Assembly: GCA_021786615.1 (NCBI GenBank)
Contig: JAJYMZ010000097.1
Span: 1 to 32,055 of the forward strand
Direction: 5' to 3'
Length of the DNA: 32,055 nucleotides
Origin: Acidobacteriota bacterium
GTDB lineage: Bacteria > Acidobacteriota > Holophagae > Holophagales > Holophagaceae
Both the position numbers and the translations under genes were made by a program. The notes below the pieces were generated by a model. That model did not search any database and had not been told where the DNA came from. It worked only from the letters and a program-made list of their open reading frames with translations. Shown here piece after piece: positions 14,985 through 23,566 of this stretch (position 1 is its first letter; each line of letters begins with the position of its first letter).

Positions 14985-16865
14985 GTGAAGGCTGAACCCT
15001 TTCAAGTCGGCGATGTTCTGAAGGATCCCAAGCGCTTTGTGGTACCTATCTATCAGCGCACTTATGCCTGGACTAGGGCACGACAGCTTGAAAAGTTCTT
15101 CGATTCAGTAGAAGCGAAGGCCGTTGATCGCATTTCTGCCGGCGGCCCTTCCTACCCTCATTACATGGGTGCGTTGCTGTTAAGCCCCAGGGGGAAGTTC
15201 ACCTTCGGTGCCATTCCCGTGTTTGATGTGGTAGACGGGCAGCAGCGCCTCATGACCTATCAGCTTTTTCTTGCGGCATTGCGGGACCTAGGCAGGGTCA
15301 AGGGCTTCGGAGTTCTAGCCGATCAGCTCACGACTTACCTCGTGAACGCAGATACTCCGATCATGAAGGATCGGAAGATTGAACGGTACAAGCTGCACTC
15401 CACTTCCTATGACCGTCCCTTGTTCCGGGATTTGATCGACCTGGATACAGAAGTGCTACGCAGTAAATACCAGCAGCACTTCTTTAAGAACGGGAACATC
15501 AGGGAAACCGCTCCGCTCCCCCTGAGGGCTTGGTGGTTCTTCTGGGAAGAGTCCTTGGCTTTCATCGACGAGGGTGCGCCAGACGACACCTATTCAAGAT
15601 TCCTCGCTCTTTCCAGCGCGGTGCTGGAAGAATTCCGGGTCATTGTCATCACCTTGGATGAAACGGACGATGCTCAGGTTATTTTTGAGACGCTGAATAG
15701 CGGCGGCGAACCCCTTGCGGCCATGGATCTCGTGAGAAATGATGTGTTCCATCGCGCCATCCGCCAGGGAGAGGATCCTGAAATGCTGATGGAATCAAGG
15801 TGGGGTCAGTTTGAAGATGCCTTCTGGAAGGAGGATGCGACCCAGGGCCGAATTCGAAAGCCAAGAATCGACTTCTTCCTTGCCCATGTACTGGCCGCTG
15901 AGAGCGGGAAAGAAGTATTGCTTTCCGAACTTTACGCACACTACAAGGCCTTCGTGACTGCCCGCTCCTTTAAATCCGTAGACGAGGAACTGGAGGTGCT
16001 TCTCCGCCATACACCAACCTATCGAAAGCTGGTTGTTCCGGCGGGAGAGGATGCATTAGCTGACCTTGCCCGCGAATTGCAGGTCTTCGATGTGACAACC
16101 GCGTATCCATTGGTATTCGTTATCGCCGACAGCGATACCGATGAAGCTACTAAGGCTAATTTGTACCGGTTAATTTCCAGCTACATCGTCCGGCGTGCAC
16201 TTTGCGGCCTTACCGCCAAGGGGTACAACCTGATGTTCCTGAGGCTCGCAGCCATCTTCCGAACCGAGGGGGTTTCCGTCTGTACCTTCAGCGAGGCACT
16301 GGCCCAGGCGGAAGGCGATTCAGTGCGCTTCCCGACGGATGAGGACTTTGAAGTGGCAATCACAACTCGCCCTCAATACACTTCGCTTCAGGCCCAGCGG
16401 CTCAACTTCATCCTCCGTCAACTGGAACTGGCATCTCGGGATCGGTTCGATGAAGGGAAATGGCTTCCCGCTTCCCTGACCATCGAGCACGTACTACCTG
16501 AAGATTGGGCTGAACACTGGCCGCTTCCAAGCGGTGCCAGTGCTCCGCTCGATTATGGAGTCCAGGGGAGTGATCCACGTTGGGGTGAAATCGATAGAAG
16601 GCAGATCCTGAAACACTCCCTGGGAAACTTGACCCTGCTGACCCTTCCGAATAACTCAAGGCTTGGAAAACTCCCCTACACGCAAGCCGATTCTCGTAGC
16701 GGCCAATCCAAGCGAGACGCGCTTCGCGCATCGCTGCTGAAGTTGAACCTGGAGATTTCTGCACACGATTCGTGGGATGAGACTCGGATCCAGGAACGTG
16801 CCAAAAGGCTTGCCTCTAGGGCGAAACTTATCTGGCCGCATCCATCAGCTCTCCTTGTAGAGTAA
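14985..16865 (+). CDS. DUF262/DUF1524 protein (GmrSD-like, type IV restriction)
   Basis: Single-chain protein of 626 residues. The DUF262 (ParB/Srx-like) part has VPIYQRTYAW (20-29), VVDGQQR (82-88) and FETLNSGGEPLAAMDLVRND (from 234). A helical middle follows, then a C-terminal DUF1524 His-Me-finger nuclease with IEHVLPE (H502) and SLGNLTLLTLPNNSRLG (N548). GmrSD relatives use NTP hydrolysis and cut glucosylated hydroxymethylcytosine phage DNA, so anti-phage defence is likely, though the modification recognised here is unknown. The start is GTG with GGAGG about 6 nt upstream. The IS element ends 40 bp before the gene and may have displaced its original promoter. Confidence 0.88.
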   Translation: MKAEPFQVGDVLKDPKRFVVPIYQRTYAWTRARQLEKFFDSVEAKAVDRISAGGPSYPHYMGALLLSPRGKFTFGAIPVFDVVDGQQRLMTYQLFLAALRDLGRVKGFGVLADQLTTYLVNADTPIMKDRKIERYKLHSTSYDRPLFRDLIDLDTEVLRSKYQQHFFKNGNIRETAPLPLRAWWFFWEESLAFIDEGAPDDTYSRFLALSSAVLEEFRVIVITLDETDDAQVIFETLNSGGEPLAAMDLVRNDVFHRAIRQGEDPEMLMESRWGQFEDAFWKEDATQGRIRKPRIDFFLAHVLAAESGKEVLLSELYAHYKAFVTARSFKSVDEELEVLLRHTPTYRKLVVPAGEDALADLARELQVFDVTTAYPLVFVIADSDTDEATKANLYRLISSYIVRRALCGLTAKGYNLMFLRLAAIFRTEGVSVCTFSEALAQAEGDSVRFPTDEDFEVAITTRPQYTSLQAQRLNFILRQLELASRDRFDEGKWLPASLTIEHVLPEDWAEHWPLPSGASAPLDYGVQGSDPRWGEIDRRQILKHSLGNLTLLTLPNNSRLGKLPYTQADSRSGQSKRDALRASLLKLNLEISAHDSWDETRIQERAKRLASRAKLIWPHPSALLVE

Positions 16866-16927
16866 TTGATCAGTTCAGCCAAAATCCCTTCAGCATCCTC
16901 CATTTTCATAATCCCTTTCAGACGCAG

Positions 16928-16960
16928 AAAAGGGGCGGGCCGATTGGCCCGACCCTTTTT
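16928..16960 (+). terminator. Intrinsic terminator after the DUF262 gene
   Basis: A 14-bp stem with one mismatch (16928-16941 with 16946-16959) has a GATT loop and a T run at 16956-16960. The A run on the other side lets it act in both directions. Confidence 0.8.
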
Positions 16961-16961
16961 A

Positions 16962-17283
16962 CTGACAGCCGATTGCTGACAGCTGCTACTTCCGTCCACC
17001 CTTGGGGGCCCACTCTTCGAGCATGGCGATGGGTGACGTGGGCCCTGGGCATGGGCCGTTAACGAGGTCTGAAATGAGAGCCGTATCGGAGGGATGAGGC
17101 ATTCCAAGAGGTTTGTATGGGTGGATTCATGCTTGTTGATACGCCGGGCAGCGGTCTTGGTCAAGGTAAAGCCCGAGCTTCCGCGACCCTTAATGATCGG
17201 GGTTGAAATGAAATCGCGATCCTGAAAGCCCCAGAACGTTTGACTCTCAACTCTCGACTCTCGACTCTCAACTTTCCACTCAT
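16962..17283. repeat. Intergenic stretch with heptamer tracts and dispersed repeat copy B
   Basis: The 463 bp between the DUF262 gene and the aminotransferase hold no gene. After the terminator come two CTGACAG units 14 bp apart (16962-16989). Copy B of the dispersed repeat follows (17059-17126, similar to 12045-12112). A strict 7-bp tract of GACTCTC/AACTCTC units lies at 17242-17276. Confidence 0.82.
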
Positions 17284-17328
17284 TGGCTCATCCGCGTCCA
17301 CCCGCTAGCCTAGAAGCCGGAGCCTGCC

Positions 17329-18537
17329 ATGCCGTACACCCGCCGCGAGACCTTCCTGCCCTTCACCCGTCCCATGATCGGGCAAGCCGAAATTGACGAG
17401 ATGATTGATTCCATCCACAGCGGCTGGATCACCACGGGGCCCAAGAGCGCGAGGTTCGAAGAGGAGCTTCAAACCTACAACGGCGTGCCCCATTGCCGGG
17501 TCATGAACAGCGCCACCACCGCCCAGGAAATCACCATGCAGTGCTTGAACCTGCAGCCGGGCGACGAGGTCATCACCACATCCCTGACCTGGGTGAGCAC
17601 GCTGTCCACGGTGGTCTTGCAAGGCGGTATTCCGGTGCTGGTGGACATTGACCCGGTGACGCTGAACCTCAACCCTTCCAAGCTCGAAGCGGCCATCACG
17701 CCGCGCACCGTGGGCATCATCCCCGTGCATCTCACGGGCCTGCCCTGCCCCATGGAGGCCATCTGGGACATCGCCCAACGACACGGCCTTTGGGTGGTGG
17801 AGGACGCGGCCCAGGCCATGGGGGCGACCTATAAAGGCACCAAGATCGGCGGTGATCCGCGCTCGGTGATGAGCGTCTACAGCTTCCACCCGAACAAGAA
17901 CATGACCACGGGCGAAGGGGGGGCCATCGCGTTCTTCAAGGATGAATTTTTGCCGCGCATCCAGCGCCTGCGCTTCCACGGCATCGAGCGGGATGCCTGG
18001 AAGCGCCAGAGCAAGGAAGGCAGTGTCCACATTGATGTGACGGAGCCCGCCCGCAAGGCCAACTTCATGGACCTGCAAGCCGCGCTGGGCCTCCATCAGA
18101 TCAAGCAGCTGGATGGCTTCAACGCCCGGCGGCGCCAGCTCTTCCATCGCTACTTGGACCTCTTCCAGGGCATGGACGAAGTGATGCTGCCGACACCAGG
18201 CGACGAAATCCATGGCCACTGCTTCCACCTGTTCGTGCTGCGCCTCCATCCAGAAAAAGCGGGCCTCAGCCGCGATGAATTCGTCGCGGCTTTGAAGGAG
18301 GAAAACATCGGCACCGGCATCCACTACCGCCCTACGCACTGGCACACCTACTACCAGGATTTCTACGCGAAACACGCCCACGCCCTGCCCAAGGACGGCC
18401 TGCCCCACACCGAGTGGAGCGGCGAGCGCCTGCTGAGCCTGCCCCTCTGGCCTGGGTTGACCGAAGAGGACCAGGATCAGGTGGTGGCCGCCATCAAGCA
18501 CGTGATCGCGAAGGCGAGGAAAAACGTCACGGTGTGA
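17329..18537 (+). CDS. DegT/DnrJ/EryC1/StrS aminotransferase (ArnB-like)
   Basis: PLP-dependent sugar aminotransferase of 402 residues. It transfers an amino group from glutamate to a nucleotide-linked keto-sugar, giving an amino sugar for surface polysaccharide or glycoprotein. The Schiff-base lysine is K190 in SFHPNKNMTTGEGGAI. VVEDAAQAMGATYKG binds the cofactor ring, and the N-terminal SGWITTGPKSARFEEEL is typical. NFMDLQAALGLHQIKQLD and IGTGIHYRPTHWHTYY are close to ArnB (UDP-Ara4N pathway). It converges on the dTDP-sugar operon, whose RmlB product would be a natural keto-sugar donor; that link is inferred. No strong Shine-Dalgarno is evident. Confidence 0.92.
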   Translation: MPYTRRETFLPFTRPMIGQAEIDEMIDSIHSGWITTGPKSARFEEELQTYNGVPHCRVMNSATTAQEITMQCLNLQPGDEVITTSLTWVSTLSTVVLQGGIPVLVDIDPVTLNLNPSKLEAAITPRTVGIIPVHLTGLPCPMEAIWDIAQRHGLWVVEDAAQAMGATYKGTKIGGDPRSVMSVYSFHPNKNMTTGEGGAIAFFKDEFLPRIQRLRFHGIERDAWKRQSKEGSVHIDVTEPARKANFMDLQAALGLHQIKQLDGFNARRRQLFHRYLDLFQGMDEVMLPTPGDEIHGHCFHLFVLRLHPEKAGLSRDEFVAALKEENIGTGIHYRPTHWHTYYQDFYAKHAHALPKDGLPHTEWSGERLLSLPLWPGLTEEDQDQVVAAIKHVIAKARKNVTV

Positions 18538-18589
18538 CGCAATGGCGCGGCTGCGACAGTTCTTCGGTTTCCTCCGGTGACTTCCGGGG

Positions 18590-19396
18590 TCAAGAAACAG
18601 GAGAGTGGTCCCGGAGGTGCTCGATCAAGGCTTCCCGCCATCCGGCCAAGGCCGGGGATTCCAATTCCCGGAAATGGTCCATGCGCTCGCGAATGCGGCG
18701 AACCTCCTCCTGGAGGTCCATGCCCTCCTTGAAAAAGCACCGGGCCAGGAGGGCGCCCTGGGACCCAAGCCGCGCGTACTGGGCGTAGGCAAGATCCGAA
18801 GGCACCGGCAGATGGGCATCCCCGGACTGGGCCACCGCGGCGATGCCGTAGGGAATTCCCGCCTCCCCCACGGTGCGGCAGAGGAGTTCCATCCAGTCGG
18901 AAGCCAGGACTTCGAAGTGGCTAGCCACTCCCAGGCTGAGCCGCAGATCGTTGAGCCCGAAGTGGATCTCGTCCACGCCGGGCACTCGTACGATGTCCCG
19001 AAGCCTCAGGCCCGCCGCCGCGGTCTCCAGCAGAAGAACCACCCGGGCTCTTCCCCCCACCATGTCCACGAAGGTCGCCACCTCCGGCGCTGACCGGAAC
19101 ATGGGCAGCATGAGCACCTGAACCCCCGCTTCCAGGAGGGATTCCACTTCCATCCGGGAGCCTGGATTCAAGGGATTCACACGCACGAATGCCTTGGCAT
19201 TCCGCAGCACGGCCCGCACGGCGGCGACGTCCTCCAGGCTGTGATCGGACATGCGCGTATCCAGATGCTCTTGCCGCTCGCGCTTGCCAAGGCTCTCCAG
19301 ATCCGGGCCGATGCGGTCCACCCTCGCCTCATCCGCGGCTCGGGCCAGGACAGGGTCGTTGGTGAAAAGGGTGAGAGTGAAGGGAACGCCCTGCAT
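18590..19396 (-). CDS. HpcH/HpaI aldolase/citrate lyase family protein
   Basis: TIM-barrel aldolase-like protein of 268 residues from ATG at 19396. Features of the family are VQVLMLPMFRSAPEV, VLLLETAAAGLRLRDI (metal-binding Glu) and VDEIHFGLNDLRLSLG (metal-binding Asp). The substrate is unknown; family members cleave or form C-C bonds with pyruvate or acetyl groups. The ATG shares one base with the stop of the epimerase gene (TGATG), so it is the last gene of a coupled operon. A longer frame to 19447 would overlap the upstream gene by about 50 bp and is less likely. Its place in the operon suggests synthesis of an unusual sugar or acid substituent. Confidence 0.85.
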   Translation of the reverse strand: MQGVPFTLTLFTNDPVLARAADEARVDRIGPDLESLGKRERQEHLDTRMSDHSLEDVAAVRAVLRNAKAFVRVNPLNPGSRMEVESLLEAGVQVLMLPMFRSAPEVATFVDMVGGRARVVLLLETAAAGLRLRDIVRVPGVDEIHFGLNDLRLSLGVASHFEVLASDWMELLCRTVGEAGIPYGIAAVAQSGDAHLPVPSDLAYAQYARLGSQGALLARCFFKEGMDLQEEVRRIRERMDHFRELESPALAGWREALIEHLRDHSPVS

Positions 19397-19926
19397 CAGG
19401 GCACAAAGCGATAAGGGATGGCATCCGTGTCCTGGGGCAAGCGCCAATCGTCAGGATCTTCATAGCAGAATTGCTGGTCGAAAAAGTTGATGAAACTGCT
19501 TTCCGCGGCCTCCAGATTCTGGATCCCGTGCCAGATATGAGGCGGGAGCACCAGGAGGGTGGGCCGCATGCGGGAAAGATGGAAGATGTTCAGGCGGCCG
19601 CGGGTGGGGGAGCCTGGCCGGTCGTCGAACAGCACCAGCCTCAAACTCCCGGCGGTGCAGAAAATATGGTCCGTCTGGCGGGTGTGCAAGTGCCAGGCGC
19701 TCAGACCCCCAGGCCGGAAACTCACATGGACCATGTGCTGGATGGCGAGCCCATGAAGGGCCCAGTCATGACGGAAAATCTCGGTGGTCATGCCATTGCC
19801 CGTGATGATGTTCTTCGTCTCGTGGCACTGCACTCCGTCAATGAGGTCCATGAGCACGGTGCCATCCGGCAATACCGTCTGATGGTCTTTCACCGCCTTT
19901 TGCAGCAAGGTCTCAGGATCCTGCAT
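19396..19926 (-). CDS. RmlC-like dTDP-4-dehydrorhamnose 3,5-epimerase family protein
   Basis: Cupin-fold sugar epimerase-like protein of 176 residues. The central barrel has AWHLHTRQTDHIFCTAGSLRL, with a His pair where RmlC has its catalytic His, then SPTRGRLNIFHLS and VLPPHIWHGIQNL, and the C-terminal DPDDWRLPQDTDAIPYRF that recurs in this family. It may act as an epimerase or isomerase on dTDP-4-keto-6-deoxyglucose made by RmlB. It is divergent from canonical RmlC, so the symbol is withheld. It overlaps the OGT gene by 14 bp and the aldolase gene by 1 bp. Confidence 0.83.
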   Translation of the reverse strand: MQDPETLLQKAVKDHQTVLPDGTVLMDLIDGVQCHETKNIITGNGMTTEIFRHDWALHGLAIQHMVHVSFRPGGLSAWHLHTRQTDHIFCTAGSLRLVLFDDRPGSPTRGRLNIFHLSRMRPTLLVLPPHIWHGIQNLEAAESSFINFFDQQFCYEDPDDWRLPQDTDAIPYRFVP

Positions 19927-21775
19927 GGCTGTCTCCTACTTGCGCTGCGTGGGTCCGGTGCCAGGTTTCCATCATATTCCGGAAAGTTTCTTCCAGGGCC
20001 CGCGTGAGCGTCTGGGGATGGCCGAGGGCTGAATTCCTCATCCGGCTTCGCAGTCCTTCCCGCAGCCGGGCGAGGGCTTCCAAGTCGCGGGCCTTTTCCA
20101 CCGCCACCCTGACGTAGGCCTCGGCATCCCGGGCGATCCAGTCCTCCATCCCCATGGGAGCCAGCAGCCTGGCCCCGCTGCGGGAGGCGATGCTGGGCCC
20201 CTGGAGGGTCACCACCGGGACCCCCATGCAGAGTCCCAGGCAGGTGGTCGTGCCACCCCCATATGGATAGGGATCGAAGGCGATATCCACTTGCGCGTGC
20301 AAAGACAGGAAATCCTGGAATGAAACCTTGCCCCGCAACTCAAGTCGCTCAGGGGCGACGCCCCGATCCGAAAACGCGGTGTTTAAGAATTCCTGAACCT
20401 GGGTACTCCCGGCCTCCAGCATCAGCAATCGAGCCTCCGGGAGGGTCCGCAGCACTTGGGCCCACAGATCCAGACAGGCTGGCGTGATTTTCCTGAAGGC
20501 GTTGAAGGAGCCGAAGGTGATCCGTCCCGAACCAAGGGCCGGAGGGGGCGACACGTCCGGCGCATCCTGAGGGGGCTCGAAGCACTGGCGGATCGGCAGG
20601 CGCACGAGGCGCTCGGTGTAGAGCTGTTCCGTCTCCCCTTCAGGGTCCGCGAAGCGGTCGGTGAGGCGGTAGTCCATGGCCGAAAGTCCGGTGGTGTTCT
20701 GGTACCCGATCCAGCTCACCTGCACCGGGGCGGCTCGGCGGGCGAAGGCCAGCAGGCGGTTCCCCTGGCTATGGCCCGCGAGGTCCACCAGGATGTCAAT
20801 GCCATCCCGCCTGATTCGCCGCGCCAACTCCTCATCCTCCATGGCCGCGCAGGGGATCCAGTGGTCCACGTATCCTTTCATACGCTGGCTCACCAGATCC
20901 TCAAAAGGGTGGGCATAGTAGGCGAAGATTTCGAAGCGTTCCCGGTCGTGCGCCTTGAGCACGCCTTCCACGAAAAAGGCGACCGAGTGCTTGCGGAAAT
21001 CCGCAGACACGTAACCAATCCGGAGCCGCTCCCGGCCTGGATGCGCCGGGAATGGATCCCCTCCGGGAGCCAGAGCCGCGCCATGGGTCCGGCCCCAGTC
21101 CAGGTGAGATTGCTTGATCTCCTCGGGTGAAAGCTTGTCCACATAGTTCAAGGCCATGAGGAAATTTGAATGGAAGCGGGGATCCGGCCGAGTCCCATCC
21201 TGGGGCTTGCTGCCCTTCAAACTGAAAGTCGCGCCCCGTCGCTGGCCGGCCTCCTTGGCGCTGCAGTCCATCGCCGCCTGGAAGCAGGCCAAGGCCCGTT
21301 CTGGGTTGCCCAATTGCTGATAGACGAGACCCAGATTGTTGTGGGCATCCGCGGCTTCAGGCATCTGCTGCAGTACTTTGCGGTAATCCCCTTCGGCTTC
21401 CTCGAAGCGGTCCAGGGCCTGCAGGACCCTGCCTCGGTTGTACAGGGCTTCCAGGAAATCCGGCTTGAGGCCGAGGGCTGCGTTCAGCATTTTCAGGGCT
21501 CCGTCTGATTCGCCCTTGGCATCCAAAAGCGAGCCCAGGGTGTTGAGGGCCTCTGGATACCCGGGACGAAGACGAAGGGCCTCACGGAGGCGGGTTTCAG
21601 CCAATGCGAACCGCCGGTCCCAGGAGGCGAGGAAGCCCAGGATGTGCCAAAGCTCGGCGTCCCTGGGGCTAACCCCCAGGATGTGCTCGAAAACCGTCTC
21701 TGCCGCCCGGAACTCACCCCCATGCAGCAGCTCCCAGGCCTTCCGCCGAGCCTGCTCCAGTGTCAATTCCGCCAT
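19913..21775 (-). CDS. TPR-containing O-GlcNAc transferase-like glycosyltransferase (GT41)
   Basis: Protein of 620 residues. About five tetratricopeptide repeats (residues 10-170, for example AEALWHILGFLA-like, PEALNTLGSLLDAKG, LEALYNRGRVLQALDRFEEAEGDY, ADAHNNLGLVYQQLGNPERAL) are followed by the two-lobed GT41 catalytic region. That region has RIGYVSADFRKHSVAFF, ILVDLAGHSQGNRLLAFARR, VQVSWIGYQNTTGLSAMDYRLTD, FGSFNAFRKITP and DIAFDPYPYGGGTTTCLGLCMGVPVV, close to SPINDLY/OGT enzymes. It probably glycosylates protein Ser/Thr residues in the cytoplasm, with the TPRs choosing substrates. Its place among dTDP-sugar genes suggests the donor may be made by the same operon. Confidence 0.92.
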   Translation of the reverse strand: MAELTLEQARRKAWELLHGGEFRAAETVFEHILGVSPRDAELWHILGFLASWDRRFALAETRLREALRLRPGYPEALNTLGSLLDAKGESDGALKMLNAALGLKPDFLEALYNRGRVLQALDRFEEAEGDYRKVLQQMPEAADAHNNLGLVYQQLGNPERALACFQAAMDCSAKEAGQRRGATFSLKGSKPQDGTRPDPRFHSNFLMALNYVDKLSPEEIKQSHLDWGRTHGAALAPGGDPFPAHPGRERLRIGYVSADFRKHSVAFFVEGVLKAHDRERFEIFAYYAHPFEDLVSQRMKGYVDHWIPCAAMEDEELARRIRRDGIDILVDLAGHSQGNRLLAFARRAAPVQVSWIGYQNTTGLSAMDYRLTDRFADPEGETEQLYTERLVRLPIRQCFEPPQDAPDVSPPPALGSGRITFGSFNAFRKITPACLDLWAQVLRTLPEARLLMLEAGSTQVQEFLNTAFSDRGVAPERLELRGKVSFQDFLSLHAQVDIAFDPYPYGGGTTTCLGLCMGVPVVTLQGPSIASRSGARLLAPMGMEDWIARDAEAYVRVAVEKARDLEALARLREGLRSRMRNSALGHPQTLTRALEETFRNMMETWHRTHAAQVGDSHAGS

Positions 21776-21815
21776 GCGTGAATGCTACCGGAATTGAAGA
21801 CCAGGTGCAGCCGTG

Positions 21816-22784
21816 TCACAAATCCATGGTCTTCAGATACCACATGATCGTGCGGTCCATTCCTTCCAGCAATGTTGTAGTTGTGCACCAACCAAAGTCA
21901 TCGCGGATGCGGGTGCTCGACAGCGCATAGCGGTGGTCGTGGCCGGGCCGGTCGGGCACGAATTCGAATAGGGCAGAACTGGTACCTGGGAGCCGCCCCA
22001 AGGCAAGGTCAACCCGGTTGGCCAACACGGTCAACAGATCCAAATTGCTGTACTCCTCGTCCCCTGAAATGCCGTAGGCTTCACCGGGAATTCCATGAGC
22101 CAACACCAGTTCCAATGCCGCGCAATGATCTTCTACGAAAAGCCAGTTCCGAATGTTTTGTCCATTCCCATAGATGGGCACCGGCTCGTTCCTGGCCATA
22201 CAGGCGATGGCTGAAGGGATCAATTTTTCAGGATGCTGGAATGGACCGAAATTGTTGGTGCAGTGGGTCACGAGGACCGGAAGGCCGTAGGTTCGGTGAT
22301 AGGCGCGAGCCAAGTGGTCAGATCCCGCCTTGCTCGCGCTGTAAGGATTGTTAGGTGCGTAAGGCGCCCCTTCCTGGGCCTGCCCGATCTCGATGGAACC
22401 GTAGACCTCGTCTGTGCTCACGTGGATGAACCGGGCGCTAGAGTCGTCGCCCCAGGCTTCACGCGCCGCTTCCAACAGGCTGAATGTGCCCACGAGGTTG
22501 GTCTGGATGAAGGGTGCTGGACCACGGATGCTGCGGTCCACATGGCTCTCAGCGGCAAAGTGGATGATGAAGCCTAATTGCCTGGAGATCAGAAGGTCGC
22601 GAACAAGTGTGCCGTCACAAATGTTCCCCACGACCAGCTCCACACCACGAACCCCCTGGATCCGGCTCGCATCGCCCGCATAGGTAAGGCTGTCCAGAAC
22701 CACGATCCGCGCATCAGGATGATGCAAGGCGATTCTGCGGACGAAGTTGGCACCAATGAACCCAGCGCCCCCGGTGACCAGCAT
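21816..22784 (-). CDS. rmlB: dTDP-glucose 4,6-dehydratase
   Basis: Extended SDR enzyme of 322 residues converting dTDP-glucose to dTDP-4-keto-6-deoxyglucose. NAD binding is by LVTGGAGFIGANFVRR and DSLTYAG. HFAAESHVDRSI is the family marker. The catalytic centre is STDEVYG plus YSASKAGSDHLARAYHRTYGLPV (Tyr and Lys), followed by NNFGPFQHPEKLIP, YGNGQNIRNWLFVEDHC and the C-terminal RPGHDHRYAL. ATG at 22784 is chosen (TTGAGGGAC precedes it, and it starts 5 bp after the rmlA stop). A GTG at 22802 would overlap rmlA by 13 bp. Confidence 0.94.
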   Translation of the reverse strand: MLVTGGAGFIGANFVRRIALHHPDARIVVLDSLTYAGDASRIQGVRGVELVVGNICDGTLVRDLLISRQLGFIIHFAAESHVDRSIRGPAPFIQTNLVGTFSLLEAAREAWGDDSSARFIHVSTDEVYGSIEIGQAQEGAPYAPNNPYSASKAGSDHLARAYHRTYGLPVLVTHCTNNFGPFQHPEKLIPSAIACMARNEPVPIYGNGQNIRNWLFVEDHCAALELVLAHGIPGEAYGISGDEEYSNLDLLTVLANRVDLALGRLPGTSSALFEFVPDRPGHDHRYALSSTRIRDDFGWCTTTTLLEGMDRTIMWYLKTMDL

Positions 22785-22789
22785 GTCCC

Positions 22790-23566
22790 TCAAGGTGGGC
22801 ACCCTTGGATCCGGTTGCCGCAGGCCAGCATCATGGCGTTGGCCTCAGACAAACTCTCGAAGGTCCCCGCATCCGTCCAATCACCCTCGACGATATCGTA
22901 GTGAAGAGCCCTGCGCCGGATGTACTCATTGTTCACGGCAGTGATTTCGTACTCCCCCCGCAACGAAGGTTCAAGCCCGGCGATGATTTTCCACACCTGC
23001 GAGTCATAGCAGTAGGCCCCCACCACCGCATAGGGAGTCTTGGGTTGGCTCGGCTTTTCCTCGATCTCGATGACTTGGTGTTCATCCAAGGCGGCCACTC
23101 CATAGCGTTGCGGTTTGCCCACTGCCTTGAGCAGGACTCGGGCTCCACTCCCCTGGTCCAGGAAATGTGCCGTGAACGGCAGGATCGAATGAGTGAAAAT
23201 ATTGTCCCCCAACAGCACCAGGATGGGTGATGCGCCCGCGAAATCTTCTCCCAGGGCCAAGGCGTGGGCGATTCCACTTGCCTCCTCCTGGACCCGATAC
23301 GTGAACGCGCACTCAAAGTCCCGCCCGCTGCCCAACAGTTGAACCACTTCCCCCATATGTTCCGTGCTGGTCACCACCAGGATGTCGGTCACCCCGGCAT
23401 GCACCATCTGACGGACCGGATGGAAAATCATCGGTTCCCTCCCAACAGGCAGCAGATGCTTGTTGGTCACCTTCGTGAGCGGAAGCAGCCGCGGCCAACG
23501 CGCAGAGCAGGAGCCGGGTGGGTGCGGTCCTGGCGTGCTCCAGGCTAGTCCATAGACCCAACGCAA
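22790..23566 (-). CDS. rmlA: Glucose-1-phosphate thymidylyltransferase, N-terminally truncated
   Basis: Sugar nucleotidyltransferase that would make dTDP-glucose for RmlB. From residue 27 on it is well conserved: RLLPLTKVTNKHLLPVGREP, then LVVTSTEHMGE, VQEEASGIAHALALGEDF, VLLGDNIF, YGVAALDE, IEEKPSQPKTPYAVVGAYCYD, RGEYEITAVNNEY and EGDWTDAGTFESL. The first 13 or so residues normal for the family, including the GGxGTR nucleotide-binding loop, are replaced by unrelated sequence (GSCSARWPRLLP). The longest frame opens with TTG at 23566 and has no clear ribosome binding site. It is probably inactive, or broken by rearrangement or sequence error, even though the rest of the frame is intact. Confidence 0.82.
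   Translation of the reverse strand: MRWVYGLAWSTPGPHPPGSCSARWPRLLPLTKVTNKHLLPVGREPMIFHPVRQMVHAGVTDILVVTSTEHMGEVVQLLGSGRDFECAFTYRVQEEASGIAHALALGEDFAGASPILVLLGDNIFTHSILPFTAHFLDQGSGARVLLKAVGKPQRYGVAALDEHQVIEIEEKPSQPKTPYAVVGAYCYDSQVWKIIAGLEPSLRGEYEITAVNNEYIRRRALHYDIVEGDWTDAGTFESLSEANAMMLACGNRIQGCPP

Noticed and set aside
17305-18501. 398-codon minus-strand frame opposite the aminotransferase
   Set aside because: The plus-strand frame carries all PLP-enzyme motifs; the antisense frame is His/Val/Gly-rich with no recognisable domain.
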